Shown: positions 9,008-18,376 of the stretch, piece after piece
Numbering within the stretch: position 1 is the first letter of the stretch
How the letters are laid out: each line of letters opens with the position of its first letter
NCBI RefSeq assembly: GCF_016653295.1
Contig: NZ_NHSF01000059.1
Coordinates: forward strand, 421,850 to 477,736
Direction: 5' to 3'
Length of the DNA: 55,887 bases
DNA from: Halochromatium salexigens
GTDB lineage: Bacteria; Pseudomonadota; Gammaproteobacteria; Chromatiales; Chromatiaceae
Made by a program: the position numbers and the translations under genes
The notes under the pieces: model-generated
The model's input: only the letters and a program-made list of their open reading frames with translations
Told to the model about the DNA's origin: nothing
Databases searched by the model: none

Positions 9008-10453
9008 TCAGCCACCCGCTGCCATCGTGCGGAGGCGCTCGAGTATCCGTTGGTGGATACCGCCGAACCCGCCATTACTCATGACGAGCAGATGATCCCC
9101 TGGGTTCACCTCGGCGGTGGCGGCGGTCAAGACCTGATCGAGATCCGCGCAAACACGCAGACGCTCACCGAGCGGCGCCAGCGCCGTGCTGGCATCCCAG
9201 GCCAGGTCTGGCGGGCTGTAGATCACCACGCGCTCGGCCATCTCCAGCGAGGCCGCCAGCGCGGTGCCATGAATGCCCATGCGCATGGTATTCGAGCGCG
9301 GCTCCAGCACCGCGATGATGCGCGCCTCGCCGACCTGGCGCCGCAGCCCGGCCAAGGTGCTCGCGATCGCGGTCGGATGGTGCGCGAAGTCATCATAGAC
9401 GCGGATGCCAGCCTCGATCCCCCGCAGCTCCATGCGCCGCTTCACGCCCTGAAAACGAGCCAACGCCGAGATCGCCTGTTCCGGTTCGATGCCGACATGC
9501 TGTGCAGCGGCGATCGCCGAGAGGGCGTTCTGCACATTATGCAGCCCAATCTGCGACCACTCGAGCAGCCCCTGCGGCTGCCCCTGGAAAAAGAGACGAA
9601 ACGTCGAGCCATCGGCCGCACAAAGCTCGGCCTGCCAATCGCCGTCAGGGCACTCGCCGCCAGCCCCATCGGCGTTAGGGCGACCGGAACCGATATCGGC
9701 AGCATCCGGCAAGCCAGCGGCCGCGATCCCCGTCGACACGCAGGGTGTCCAGCACCCCATCGCCAAGACCTCGGCGAGCGCCGCATCCTGGCGCGGATGG
9801 ATGATCCTGCCGGTGCTGGGCACGGTGCGCACCAAATGATGGAACTGGCGCTGGATCTGCGCGAGATCATCGAAGATGTCGGCATGATCGAACTCGAGAT
9901 TGTTCAGCACCAGGGTGCGTGGACGGTAATGGACGAACTTGGAGCGCTTGTCGAAGAAGGCGGTGTCGTACTCGTCCGCTTCGATGACGAAATAGGGCCC
10001 CTCCCCAAGCCGCGCCGAGCGCCCGAAATCCAGCGGCACGCCGCCAATCAGAAACCCTGGCTTGAGGCCAGCGGCCTCCAGAATCCAGGCCAGCATGCTC
10101 GCTGTCGTGGTCTTGCCGTGGGTTCCCGCCACCGCGAGCACATGGCGACCGCGCAAGCCCTGCTCGGCCAACCACTGCGGCCCGGAGGTATAGGGCAGAT
10201 CACGATCGAGCATCGCCTCGACCACCGGCAGCCCGCGTTTCATCGCGTTACCGACGATCACCCGATCCGGTGCCGGGTCGAGATGCTCGGCGGCGTAGCC
10301 TGGCATCAGCGCGATGCCGGCGGCCTCGAGCTGGGTGCTCATCGGCGGATAGACGTTGGCATCGGAGCCAGTCACCCGATGGCCAAGCGCGCGCGCGATC
10401 AGCGCGAGGCCGCCCATGAAGGTGCCGCAGATACCGAGGATATGCAGGTGCAT
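9008..10453 (-). CDS. mpl: UDP-N-acetylmuramate:L-Ala-gamma-D-Glu-meso-DAP ligase
   Basis: Cytoplasmic murein recycling enzyme that joins recovered tripeptide to UDP-MurNAc. The Rossmann start HILGICGTFMGGLA and the ATP loop GTHGKTTTASM are those of Mur ligases, and DDFAHHPTAI is the conserved C-terminal-region motif. The ATG at 10453 has AAGGA seven nt upstream; an adjacent GTG at 10456 would add one residue. At 481 residues it has the size of Mpl rather than MurC. It lies 23 bp after the membrane protein gene and ahead of ubiX, so it is likely part of the same transcript. Confidence 0.95.
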   Translation of the reverse strand: MHLHILGICGTFMGGLALIARALGHRVTGSDANVYPPMSTQLEAAGIALMPGYAAEHLDPAPDRVIVGNAMKRGLPVVEAMLDRDLPYTSGPQWLAEQGLRGRHVLAVAGTHGKTTTASMLAWILEAAGLKPGFLIGGVPLDFGRSARLGEGPYFVIEADEYDTAFFDKRSKFVHYRPRTLVLNNLEFDHADIFDDLAQIQRQFHHLVRTVPSTGRIIHPRQDAALAEVLAMGCWTPCVSTGIAAAGLPDAADIGSGRPNADGAGGECPDGDWQAELCAADGSTFRLFFQGQPQGLLEWSQIGLHNVQNALSAIAAAQHVGIEPEQAISALARFQGVKRRMELRGIEAGIRVYDDFAHHPTAIASTLAGLRRQVGEARIIAVLEPRSNTMRMGIHGTALAASLEMAERVVIYSPPDLAWDASTALAPLGERLRVCADLDQVLTAATAEVNPGDHLLVMSNGGFGGIHQRILERLRTMAAGG

Positions 10454-10476
10454 CACAGCGTCCTTAAGAGCGATCG

Positions 10477-10995
10477 TTAGCCGGCGCCATCGATGAGACC
10501 GCTGACGATCACGAACGACAGCAGATCAAAACCGACCGCGATCGCCACGCCCTGCGGCAGCGGCAACTCGAAGGTGTGACGCAGGATATGCCCCGCTGCC
10601 AGGATGCTCCAGACCACCAGCAGCAGGAACAGCATGCCCGCGAGCGCAAGCAACCCGCTCTCGGCATTCACTGGCTGTGCCAGCCCAACCGGCAGCAAGG
10701 CCAGCAAGGTGATCAAGGTATCGACCCCGATCAAGGCCGTTGCGCTCTGCAAGAAACGCGCGCGTCGCTCGAGCAGACTCAGAGCCACCCACAAAGCACC
10801 CAGCATCAGGGTCAGGTCGAGCAGGCTCTGCAACAGCGCGCTGCCAAGACCGGCCTCGGCCGTCAGTGCCAACAGCAGTCCCGCGCCTAGCCCGACCACC
10901 AACACCACGGAGAACAAGACGGGCGAAGCCGGCAGCTCTTGTGGCGCACGCCGCAGCAGCGCGAGTTCGATGAAGAAGTTGATGATAACGAGCAC
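10477..10995 (-). CDS. Multi-pass membrane protein of unknown function
   Basis: A hydrophobic protein of about 172 residues from a GTG start at 10995, which has GGAAG seven nt upstream; an open frame extends to 11079 but its first 28 residues are Arg-rich and unlike a membrane N-terminus. About four or five hydrophobic segments are visible, for example VLFSVVLVVGLGAGLLLAL and LLALAGMLFLLLVVWSIL. The N-terminal FIELALLRRAPQELPASP resembles a small uncharacterised gammaproteobacterial family that I recall beside mpl, though I cannot name it. It lies between lnt and mpl in a tightly packed run, suggesting an envelope-related role. Confidence 0.75.
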   Translation of the reverse strand: MLVIINFFIELALLRRAPQELPASPVLFSVVLVVGLGAGLLLALTAEAGLGSALLQSLLDLTLMLGALWVALSLLERRARFLQSATALIGVDTLITLLALLPVGLAQPVNAESGLLALAGMLFLLLVVWSILAAGHILRHTFELPLPQGVAIAVGFDLLSFVIVSGLIDGAG

Positions 10996-11115
10996 GAGAG
11001 CACTTCCGAGACGAGGATCGAGCCGGGCATGATAGCGATGCGACCGCCCGCTGGGAAACGCCGCGTTGTCCCGACGCACCGCCGCGATGCCGTTGGGCGG
11101 CGACCTTGGCGCTCG

Positions 11116-12717
11116 CTAGCTCTCTCGATCCTGCCCGGTCTCGACAGGCTGCGAGCGCCAACCCCCTTGGATGCCCAGCGCGAGCGCCGCGAGCAGCATC
11201 AGACCCGCGATCGCCAAGGGCAGCCGACTGCCAAACCGAACAAACGGCGTCGCCCCCGCGCGCGCTTCCACGCTGCCGGTGAGCACCGCGCGCTCGAACA
11301 GGGGCAAGCGAGCCTGCACCCGCCCGCGCGGATCGATGATCGCCGAGATCCCGGTGTTGGTCGCGCGCACCAACCAGCGGCCAGTCTCGAGCGCGCGCAA
11401 GCGCGCGAACTGCAGATGCTGATGCGGCGCCAGCGAGTCACCGAACCAGGCGTCGTTACTGACGTTGATCAAGAAAGCGGCCTCCGGCAGCGCTTGGCGA
11501 ACCTCCTCCGGGAACACATCCTCGTAGCAGATCGAGACGCCGACCGGCCACCCGCCCACCTGCAGCAGCGGGCGCTGCGCTTGGCCGCGGCTAAAGTCGG
11601 ACATCGGCACCTCGAACCAGTCGATCAATTGCCGCAACTGCGCCTTGAACGGCAGGAACTCACCGAACGGCACCAGATGACGCTTGAAGTACCGATCCTC
11701 GGCGCTGCCCAGGCTGACCAGGGCGTTGTAGTAGTGCCCATCGGGCTCCATCACCGGCAGCCCGATCACCACCTCGCTGCCCGCCGCGCGTGCCACCTCG
11801 CCCAGGGGTTGGATCAGCACCTCCTCGACCCGATGGAGGAACGCCGGGACGGCGGTTTCGGGCCAGACGATCAGCGCGCTGTCGAGATGCGTCTGAGTCA
11901 GCGACTGATAGAGATCCAACGTCGGCAATAGCCCGTCGGGATCCCACTTCACCGCTTGCTCGACATTGCCTTGGATCACGCTGACCTGGATCGACGGCCC
12001 CTGTCCGGCTGCACGCGGCGTCGGCCGCGTCCAGTCCAGTTGCCAAAGCAGTCCGGCCCCCAGCCAGAGCAGCAAGAGACCAGCAAACGCGCGCGCGCGA
12101 ACGCGCCCGCGCCAATGCCAGAGCCCCCACAACAGCCCACTGGAGAAGGCCACCGCCAAGCTCAGGCCATGCACCCCGAGGACGGGCGCCAAACCACCGA
12201 GCGGTCCATCGAGCTGTCCGTTACCGGCAAACAGCCAGGGGAAGCCGGTGAACAGCCAACCGCGCACCCACTCCATGAGCACCCAGAGCGCCGGCAACAG
12301 CAGCAGCGGCCCGACCCAGACCGGAGCACGCGCGCGCAACACCCGCACTTCGAGCAGCCGGAGCAACCAGGCCGTGAGCCCGTAATAGAGCGCCATGACC
12401 GCCACGAACACCAGCATCAGCAGGTTGGCGATCAGCGCCGGCATGTTGCCGAACTCGTTCAAGCTGATGCGCACCCAGGCGACGCCCACACCAAACAGCG
12501 CGATCCCGAACAACCAGCCGGTCCCGAAGGCACGCGCGCCAGTGCGCCCGCGCAGCGCCTGATAGAAACCCAGCAGCGAGAGCACCGCCAGCGGATAGAG
12601 GCCGAACGGCGCGAAGGAAAACACCATGAGCGCGCCGGACAGCAGCGCCAGCAACGCTGACAGCCACCCATCGCGCAGCGGGTGCAATCGATTGCCCGCG
12701 CGACGGTCCTCAGTCAT
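11116..12717 (-). CDS. lnt: Apolipoprotein N-acyltransferase
   Basis: Adds the third acyl chain to outer-membrane lipoproteins at the periplasmic face of the inner membrane. The N-terminal 200 residues hold about six transmembrane helices. The nitrilase-type domain follows with its catalytic triad visible: Glu in WPETAVPAF, Lys in YFKRHLVPFGEF and Cys in SICYEDVFPEE. A C-terminal transmembrane helix ends the protein. Its start overlaps the gloB stop by 8 bp, so translation is coupled. In E. coli lnt follows corC; here corC is at 34716-35639 and lnt sits in the dxs run. Confidence 0.95.
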   Translation of the reverse strand: MTEDRRAGNRLHPLRDGWLSALLALLSGALMVFSFAPFGLYPLAVLSLLGFYQALRGRTGARAFGTGWLFGIALFGVGVAWVRISLNEFGNMPALIANLLMLVFVAVMALYYGLTAWLLRLLEVRVLRARAPVWVGPLLLLPALWVLMEWVRGWLFTGFPWLFAGNGQLDGPLGGLAPVLGVHGLSLAVAFSSGLLWGLWHWRGRVRARAFAGLLLLWLGAGLLWQLDWTRPTPRAAGQGPSIQVSVIQGNVEQAVKWDPDGLLPTLDLYQSLTQTHLDSALIVWPETAVPAFLHRVEEVLIQPLGEVARAAGSEVVIGLPVMEPDGHYYNALVSLGSAEDRYFKRHLVPFGEFLPFKAQLRQLIDWFEVPMSDFSRGQAQRPLLQVGGWPVGVSICYEDVFPEEVRQALPEAAFLINVSNDAWFGDSLAPHQHLQFARLRALETGRWLVRATNTGISAIIDPRGRVQARLPLFERAVLTGSVEARAGATPFVRFGSRLPLAIAGLMLLAALALGIQGGWRSQPVETGQDRES

Positions 12718-13492
12718 AGCGCTCGTCTTTCCAGCGGCGCAGTGCCATGAACACCTGCGTTTGTCCCTCCAGCGGCCTACCAGCGAAACGCTCGGCGGCG
12801 GCGATCACCGCAGGTTCTGCGGTGCGCAAAAACGGATTCACCGCGAACTCCTCGGCCAGGGTCGTGGGCACCGTCGGCTGCCCTTGGGCACGGCGTTGCT
12901 CGGCGGCGGTAATCGCTGCCGCCACCGCTGGGCTGTCGGGCTCGACCCAGCGCGCGAAACCGAGATTGGCCAGGGTGTATTCATGGGCGCAGTAGCAGCG
13001 CGTCGACGCCGGCAGCTCAGCAATCCGCTGCAATGACGCCGCGAGCTGCTCGAAGGTGCCATCGAAGACCCGCCCGCAGCCAGCCGCGAACAGGGTATCG
13101 CCGCAGAACAGGCGGTCCTTGCCCCGGTAGGCGATATGCGTCGCGGTATGCCCGGGCACCGCCATCACCTCGAATTCGCACTCGAGCCCAGCCAGAGGCA
13201 CCCGGTCGCCATCGGCCAGCACGCGCGTCAGCCCCGGAATACGCCGATCTTCCGGCCCAAACACCTCGGCCTGCGGCCAGCGCCGGCGCAGTTCCGCCAG
13301 ACCGCCGATATGGTCAGCGTGATGATGCGTGATCAGGATCGCATCCAGCCGCCGCCCATCGCGCTGCAAGCGCGCGATCACCGGCTCGGCCGCGCCCGGA
13401 TCGACGACGGCGCAAGAGGCGCCATCCGGCCGATACAGCAGCCAGATGTAGTTGTCCTCAAACGCGGGGATCGGCTCGATGATCAGACACAT
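12710..13492 (-). CDS. gloB: Hydroxyacylglutathione hydrolase (glyoxalase II)
   Basis: Hydrolyses S-lactoylglutathione to lactate and glutathione, the second step of methylglyoxal detoxification. The metallo-beta-lactamase motif THHHADHIGG is intact, with further metal ligands in PGHTATHI and the HEYT segment. It begins IIEPIPAFEDNYIWL as expected of GloB. Length 260 residues is normal. It follows dxs by 6 bp and overlaps lnt by 8 bp, so the three are almost certainly one transcript. A use in a glutathione-containing autotroph is plausible. Confidence 0.95.
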   Translation of the reverse strand: MCLIIEPIPAFEDNYIWLLYRPDGASCAVVDPGAAEPVIARLQRDGRRLDAILITHHHADHIGGLAELRRRWPQAEVFGPEDRRIPGLTRVLADGDRVPLAGLECEFEVMAVPGHTATHIAYRGKDRLFCGDTLFAAGCGRVFDGTFEQLAASLQRIAELPASTRCYCAHEYTLANLGFARWVEPDSPAVAAAITAAEQRRAQGQPTVPTTLAEEFAVNPFLRTAEPAVIAAAERFAGRPLEGQTQVFMALRRWKDERYD

Positions 13493-13498
13493 GCCCGC

Positions 13499-15430
13499 TC
13501 AACCCGCGCTCGCCCCTTTCAGGCGCGTCTGCTCCAGCCCCAGATCGCGCAGCTCGGCGCGCACCGCCTCCTCGATGCCGGCGTCATCGAGCCCACAGGC
13601 GGCGAGCTGCTGCTCATGGCTGGCCTGCTCCTGGCAGCGATCCGGCAGCCCCAGATGCAGACAGCGCACCAGCACGCCCTGCTCGGCGAGCAGCTCCGAC
13701 ACCGCCGAGCCGGCACCGCCGGCGACCGCGTTCTCCTCCACCGTCACCAGCAGTCGATGGCGCTCGGCCATCTCCAGGATCAGCAGATCATCGAGCGGCT
13801 TGACGAAGCGCATGTTGACCACGGTCGCGTTCAAACGCTCACCGACCGCCTCGGCCGCGGCGACGCGACTGCCGAAAGCGAGCAGTGCCACCTCCTGTCC
13901 CTCGCGCCGGATCTCGGCCTTGCCGATCGGCAGCAGCGCGCCACCGAGCTTGTCCACGGTGACCCCAGGACCACTGCCGCGCGGATAGCGCACCATTGTC
14001 GGGCCATCATGGGCATAGGCGGTCTCCAGCATCCACCAGCATTCGTGCTCATCGGCAGGCGCCATGATGACAATATGCGGCAGCGGACGCGTGTAGCTGT
14101 AGTCGAAGGCACCGGCGTGGGTCGGCCCATCGGCGCCGACCAGCCCAGCGCGGTCGACCGCGAAAGTCACGTCCAGCCCCTGCAGGCAGACATCGTGCAC
14201 TAGCTGATCGTAGCCACGCTGCAGGAAGGTCGAATAGATCGCCACCACCGGCTTCATCGCCTCGCAGGCCATGCCAGCGGCCAGCGTCACCGCATGCTGC
14301 TCGGCGATGCCGACGTCGAAGTAGCGCTCCGGGAAGCGCTCGGAGAAGCGCACCATGCCCGAGCCCTCGCGCATCGCCGGGGTAATGGCAAGCAGTCGCG
14401 CATCGGCCTCGGCGCGCTCACAGAGCCAGTCACCAAAGAGCTGGGTGTAGCTCTTGCGCCCGCCCTGCTTAGGCACCGCGCCGGTCTTCAGATCAAAGGG
14501 GGTGACGCCGTGATAGGCGGTCGGCGCATGCTCGGCCGGCTCATAGCCATGGCCTTTCTGGGTGATCAGGTGCAACAAGCGCGGCCCCGGCATCCTCTTC
14601 ATGTTGCGCAGGGTCGCGACCACGGCATCCATATCGTGGCCATCCACCGGGCCGATGTAGTTGAAGCCCAGCTCCTCGAACAGCGTGCTCGGCATCACCA
14701 TGCCCTTTACATGCTCTTCCCAACGGCCGACCAGCTCGCGTAGCTGCGGCATCCCGCGCAAGGCGGTCTTGCTGCCTTCGCGCATCTTGGTGTAGAGCCC
14801 GCCCGAGAGCAGCCGGGCCAGATGGCTGCTGATCGCACCCACCGGCGGCGAGATCGACATCTCGTTATCGTTGAGGATGATCAACACATCGGGATCGAGC
14901 GGGCCGCCATGATTCAACGCCTCGAAGGCCATGCCGGCGCTCAGCGCACCGTCGCCGATCACCGCGATGATCTGGCGCTGCTCGCCTTTCTGCTTGGCCG
15001 CGATCGCCATGCCCAGCGCGGCGCTGATCGAGGTGCTCGAATGGCCGACGCCGAAGGTGTCGTAAGGGCTCTCGGTGCGCTTCGGAAAGCCCGACAGCCC
15101 CCCCTGCTGGCGCATCCGCGCCATGCGCTCGCGCCGCCCGGTCAGGATCTTGTGCGGATAGGCCTGATGGCCGACATCCCAGATGATCCGATCATGCGGG
15201 GTATCGAAGACATAATGCAGGCCGATGCTCAGCTCGACCACGCCGAGCCCGGCGGCGAGATGACCACCGGTGCGCGACACACTCTCGATCAAGAAACCGC
15301 GCAGCTCCGAGGCGAGCTGTTTGAGGTCACTACTCGGAAGCAACCGCAGATCGGTCGGGTCATCGATGGTCGAGAGCAGCGGAAAGGGATGCTCGGAGGC
15401 ACTGGCGGAGCCGTTTGGGGTATCGGACAT
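13499..15430 (-). CDS. dxs: 1-deoxy-D-xylulose-5-phosphate synthase
   Basis: Thiamine-diphosphate enzyme joining pyruvate and glyceraldehyde-3-phosphate, the first step of the MEP isoprenoid pathway (carotenoids, quinones, bacteriochlorophyll tails in phototrophs). The ThDP motif begins at [18 protein letters not shown] and ends near NDNEMSI. The central [20 protein letters not shown] and the C-terminal transketolase-like domain are present. Length 643 residues is slightly above the E. coli protein. It heads the dxs-gloB-lnt run and lies 141 bp downstream of the glutaminyl cyclase gene on the same strand. Confidence 0.97.
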   Translation of the reverse strand: MSDTPNGSASASEHPFPLLSTIDDPTDLRLLPSSDLKQLASELRGFLIESVSRTGGHLAAGLGVVELSIGLHYVFDTPHDRIIWDVGHQAYPHKILTGRRERMARMRQQGGLSGFPKRTESPYDTFGVGHSSTSISAALGMAIAAKQKGEQRQIIAVIGDGALSAGMAFEALNHGGPLDPDVLIILNDNEMSISPPVGAISSHLARLLSGGLYTKMREGSKTALRGMPQLRELVGRWEEHVKGMVMPSTLFEELGFNYIGPVDGHDMDAVVATLRNMKRMPGPRLLHLITQKGHGYEPAEHAPTAYHGVTPFDLKTGAVPKQGGRKSYTQLFGDWLCERAEADARLLAITPAMREGSGMVRFSERFPERYFDVGIAEQHAVTLAAGMACEAMKPVVAIYSTFLQRGYDQLVHDVCLQGLDVTFAVDRAGLVGADGPTHAGAFDYSYTRPLPHIVIMAPADEHECWWMLETAYAHDGPTMVRYPRGSGPGVTVDKLGGALLPIGKAEIRREGQEVALLAFGSRVAAAEAVGERLNATVVNMRFVKPLDDLLILEMAERHRLLVTVEENAVAGGAGSAVSELLAEQGVLVRCLHLGLPDRCQEQASHEQQLAACGLDDAGIEEAVRAELRDLGLEQTRLKGASAG

Positions 15431-15571
15431 GCTGGGGTAACCGGATCGTCGATCAAGCGATAGGGGCGAAGCGGCTGGCGGAAAACAGCGATGAATCCCG
15501 ATGAGCCTGCCCGGATTCTAGTGCATCATCGCGCGCCCCGCATTGTTACGACTCAGGCACACCCGCCCGTG

Positions 15572-16414
15572 TCAGTCGGCGAGCGCCTCGGTCACCTCGA
15601 TGCGAAACAGCCAAGGCCAGCGTTTTCCGGTCACCAGCAGATGCCCCGTTTCGCGCTCGACGGCGATCCCGTTCAGCACTTGCTCATGCCGACGCTGCCG
15701 GTCATCCGGCCAGAGATGGCTCAGATCCACATACCCCAGCACCCGACCATCCGCCGGGTCGATACGCACCAGGTGATCGCGATACCAGACGTTCGCCCAC
15801 ACCTCGCCGTCGATGAATTCGAGTTCGTTCAAGTGTCGCACCGGCTGATCGCCATCCATCACCCGCACGCGCCGTTGCTCGCGGCCATCGACGGGATCAA
15901 GGAAGCGCAGCTCGGCGCTGCCATCGCTCATGATCCACTGCCGACCGTCGTGGGTCAGCCCCCAGCCCTCGCCCTGGATCGCGAAGCGAGCGCGCGGCTC
16001 CAGGGTGGCACGCGCGTAGCGCACGCCGACCCCCGCGCGCCAGGTCAGTTGGATGAGTTCATCGCGCCACTCGGTGATGCCCTCGCCAAACCAGCGCGCG
16101 GGCAGATCGACGCGCTCCAGCACGCGCCCGGTCTCGAGGTCGACGCGGCGCAGTGAGGAGTCGCCATAGCCGCCGGTGCTCTCGTACAGCACGCCATCGG
16201 CGAGCACCAAGCCCTGGGTAAAGGCATCGGGATTGTGTGGATAGCGCGCGATGACCCGGGCCGAGGCGACCGGCGCCGCAAACGCCGGCGCCGCCTCAAC
16301 GCCGGCTCCCGTGACGAGCCCCGTTAGGAGTCCGATGATGAGCCAAGTACCCCCGCCAAGCGGCGCTCGCAACGCAAGCCCGATCCGCCAGCGGCCGGCA
16401 CCCCGCCAACCCAC
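15572..16414 (-). CDS. Glutaminyl-peptide cyclotransferase (plant/bacterial type)
   Basis: Converts N-terminal glutamine of exported proteins to pyroglutamate. The beta-propeller family is recognisable by PHNPDAFTQGL, YESTGGYGDSSLR, FGEGIT and HLNELEFIDGEVWANVW. The N-terminal 45 residues contain a hydrophobic stretch (TWLIIGLLTGLVTGAG) followed by small residues, so the protein is probably exported to the periplasm. Length is 280 residues. The GTG start follows the cbpM stop directly (TGA then GTG), implying translational coupling. Why it is tied to a cytoplasmic chaperone pair is not clear. Confidence 0.87.
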   Translation of the reverse strand: MGWRGAGRWRIGLALRAPLGGGTWLIIGLLTGLVTGAGVEAAPAFAAPVASARVIARYPHNPDAFTQGLVLADGVLYESTGGYGDSSLRRVDLETGRVLERVDLPARWFGEGITEWRDELIQLTWRAGVGVRYARATLEPRARFAIQGEGWGLTHDGRQWIMSDGSAELRFLDPVDGREQRRVRVMDGDQPVRHLNELEFIDGEVWANVWYRDHLVRIDPADGRVLGYVDLSHLWPDDRQRRHEQVLNGIAVERETGHLLVTGKRWPWLFRIEVTEALAD

Positions 16415-16762
16415 TCAGTTCGTCCCGTCGGCGTCAGCAAGGTCACCGAGCTGATGCTCGAGGCAACGCACCCGATTGCGCAACCACTCGACCTCATCGA
16501 GCAGATCCAGCGCCAACGCGGTGCCGGCCAGATTCAGCTCCAGATCCCGCTGCAGGCGCAGCGCCCGGCGCGTGCGTCGCACCTCGATGCCGGTGAAGCG
16601 CCACTGCTCCGGGGCCGCGCCACGCGGTTGCAGCATCCCCTCGCTGACCATCGATCGCACCTGCTCCAGGCTCAGGCCGCAGACCTGGGTCAGCTCGGTC
16701 ACCGTCACCACCGTGCGCTCATCCAGGATGACGCCTTCCAGTGCGCTGATGTTCGTCGACAT
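16415..16762 (-). CDS. cbpM: Chaperone modulator CbpM
   Basis: A 115-residue protein starting at the ATG at 16762 (MSTNISALEGVIL). It has the CbpM pattern of a MerR-like helix-turn-helix core (VVTVTELTQVCGLSLEQV) and a Leu/Glu/Arg-rich C-terminal helical region (DLLDEVEWLRNRVRCLEHQL). CbpM binds the J-domain of CbpA and inhibits it. It begins 4 bp after the cbpA stop and is followed directly by the glutaminyl cyclase start. The frame stays open upstream into cbpA, but the ATG at 16762 fits the family N-terminus and the coupling. Confidence 0.88.
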   Translation of the reverse strand: MSTNISALEGVILDERTVVTVTELTQVCGLSLEQVRSMVSEGMLQPRGAAPEQWRFTGIEVRRTRRALRLQRDLELNLAGTALALDLLDEVEWLRNRVRCLEHQLGDLADADGTN

Positions 16763-16766
16763 GGGC

Positions 16767-17747
16767 TCAAACCCCCAGCGTTGCACGCGGATTGAAGGAC
16801 GTGAAGTGCTCGGCCATGGCCTCGAAAGCCGCCTGCGCCTCGGCGCTATCGGCGGGCGGATTGCGGATCTCGAGCTGCACCAAGGCATCGCCAGCGGGCT
16901 TGCCAGGCAGGCCCCGGCCTTTGAGCCGCAGGCGCTGACCGCTCTGCGAGCCGGCCGGGATCTTGAGGCTCAGGGTGCCGCCGAGCGTCGGCACCGGCAC
17001 GCTCGCCCCACGCGCCGCCTCCCAGGGGGCGATCGGCAAGGTCAGATGGATGTCCTTGCCCTCGGCGCGAAAGATCGGATGCGGCTCGAACGCGACCTCG
17101 AGGAAGAGATCGCCCGCCTGAGCACCACCGCCGAATCCGGCGCCGCCTTGACCGGCCAGGCGGATCTGTTGGCCCTCGGTGATCCCGGCCGGGATGCGCA
17201 CATTCAGGGTCTTGGTGCGCCTCGTCACCTGGCCCTGGGCATCGATGTCTGGGACCTCGAGGCGCAACTGGCGCGTCCCGCCCTTGTACGCCTCCTCGAG
17301 CGAGAGACGAATGCGCGCGTTCTGGTCGGAACCGCGCCCGGCAAATGGATCAGCATGCATACCGGCACCACCAACACCGCTGGAACGGCCGGCGCGAGCA
17401 CCGCCCATGCCCCCCATGCCAAAGAGACTGGAGAAGAAGTCGCTGAATTGGTCCGCCTCCTCCTGCGAAAACCCTTCGGCGCGCCCCCGCGCCCCACCAC
17501 CCGGCGGTGGGCGGACGTGATCGCCCGACTGCCACCCGCTGCCGAGCGCATCGTACTGCGCCCGCTTCTCCGGGTCCTTCAAGACCTCATGGGCCTCGTT
17601 GACCTCTTTGAAGCGTGTCTCGGCATCCGGCTCCTTGCTCACATCCGGATGGTACTTGCGCGCCAGCTTGCGATAAGCCGCCTTGATCTCGTCGGGCTTG
17701 GCCTCGCGCGAGACGCCGAGGATCTTGTAGTAATCCTTGTATTCCAT
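16767..17747 (-). CDS. cbpA: DnaJ-class co-chaperone CbpA
   Basis: A 326-residue class II J-protein that stimulates DnaK. Residues 1-70 are the J-domain with the invariant HPD (KYHPDVSKE). A Gly-rich segment follows at about 75-125, and then two C-terminal substrate-binding beta domains. No CxxCxGxG zinc-finger repeats are present, which separates it from DnaJ. The start [13 protein letters not shown] is typical. It heads the cbpA-cbpM-cyclase unit. Its promoter would have to lie in the 200 bp that also contain a transposase relic. Confidence 0.94.
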   Translation of the reverse strand: MEYKDYYKILGVSREAKPDEIKAAYRKLARKYHPDVSKEPDAETRFKEVNEAHEVLKDPEKRAQYDALGSGWQSGDHVRPPPGGGARGRAEGFSQEEADQFSDFFSSLFGMGGMGGARAGRSSGVGGAGMHADPFAGRGSDQNARIRLSLEEAYKGGTRQLRLEVPDIDAQGQVTRRTKTLNVRIPAGITEGQQIRLAGQGGAGFGGGAQAGDLFLEVAFEPHPIFRAEGKDIHLTLPIAPWEAARGASVPVPTLGGTLSLKIPAGSQSGQRLRLKGRGLPGKPAGDALVQLEIRNPPADSAEAQAAFEAMAEHFTSFNPRATLGV

Positions 17748-17818
17748 CGTGACTGTCGACTCGTAGAACCATTGGATTCAGCCCTGATGGTAACTCGATG
17801 CGCGCCTGAACCACAGTG

Positions 17819-17947
17819 GCGCTCCATGCGATCCTTGACCAGATGCCGACAGGCACCTCCGATCACACCGGTAGCGATCGGAAAGCCGGCCTCCAGGTAG
17901 GCATCGTAGGCCATGTGATGGCGGGCCTGGCCCCGGCGGTGCTTGTG
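17819..17947 (-). pseudogene. Relic of an ISKra4-like transposase C-terminal part
   Basis: Reading the minus strand directly after the stop of the PIN toxin gene gives about 43 residues, including AYDAYLEAGFPIATGVI and GACRHLVKDRMER. This is the highly conserved C-terminal stretch that I know from ISKra4-family transposases, where the segment usually reads GVIEGACRHLVKDRME. There is no transposase reading frame before it (the TAG at 17948-17950 belongs to the toxin gene) and similarity ends right after DRMER. It is therefore a decayed fragment. It lies between cbpA and the toxin-antitoxin pair, and marks an old insertion or excision. Confidence 0.75.
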
Positions 17948-18376
17948 CTAGCCTTCTGGCGCGACCAAGGTTTGCGGGGCAACTGCCTGCGCAAAAGCAC
18001 GCACGCTTAGGATGGGGGTCGCGATCAGCGCCTGTGCCTCGCTGAAATCGCCATCCCCGGTGATCAAATAATCCGCTTCGCCAGCGGCCGCGCACATCAG
18101 AAAAGGCGCATCCTTGCGATCACGCGGGAAGTCGATGTTGCCCCTCGCTTCGATCATCTGCGTATCGGCCGCGAGCAGTTCCAACCACCAGTCGATGGTT
18201 GCGCGAGGTAAGCTGAATTTCGGACGCTGAATGACCGCGCTGTATTCGGCCATGATCTCGGGGGTCACCAACCACTCGATATCCGAATGCCCCAAGCACC
18301 ACAGCAGCACCCGTTCGGGCAGACGATCCCGAATCACCGCCGATACCAGAAGATTGGTGTCGATCACTACCCGCAT
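17948..18376 (-). CDS. PIN-domain toxin (toxin-antitoxin system)
   Basis: A 142-residue PIN nuclease. The first acidic residue is in MRVVIDTNLLVSAV, a central Glu in ITPEIMAEY-like context (VTPEIMAEYSAVI), and later acidic residues in RDRKDAPFLMCA and ITGDGDF. This is the pattern of the family annotated as putative toxin-antitoxin toxin component, PIN family; such enzymes cut RNA. The start codon overlaps the antitoxin stop by one base (TGATG), so both are made together. The transposase relic follows immediately. Confidence 0.87.
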   Translation of the reverse strand: MRVVIDTNLLVSAVIRDRLPERVLLWCLGHSDIEWLVTPEIMAEYSAVIQRPKFSLPRATIDWWLELLAADTQMIEARGNIDFPRDRKDAPFLMCAAAGEADYLITGDGDFSEAQALIATPILSVRAFAQAVAPQTLVAPEG

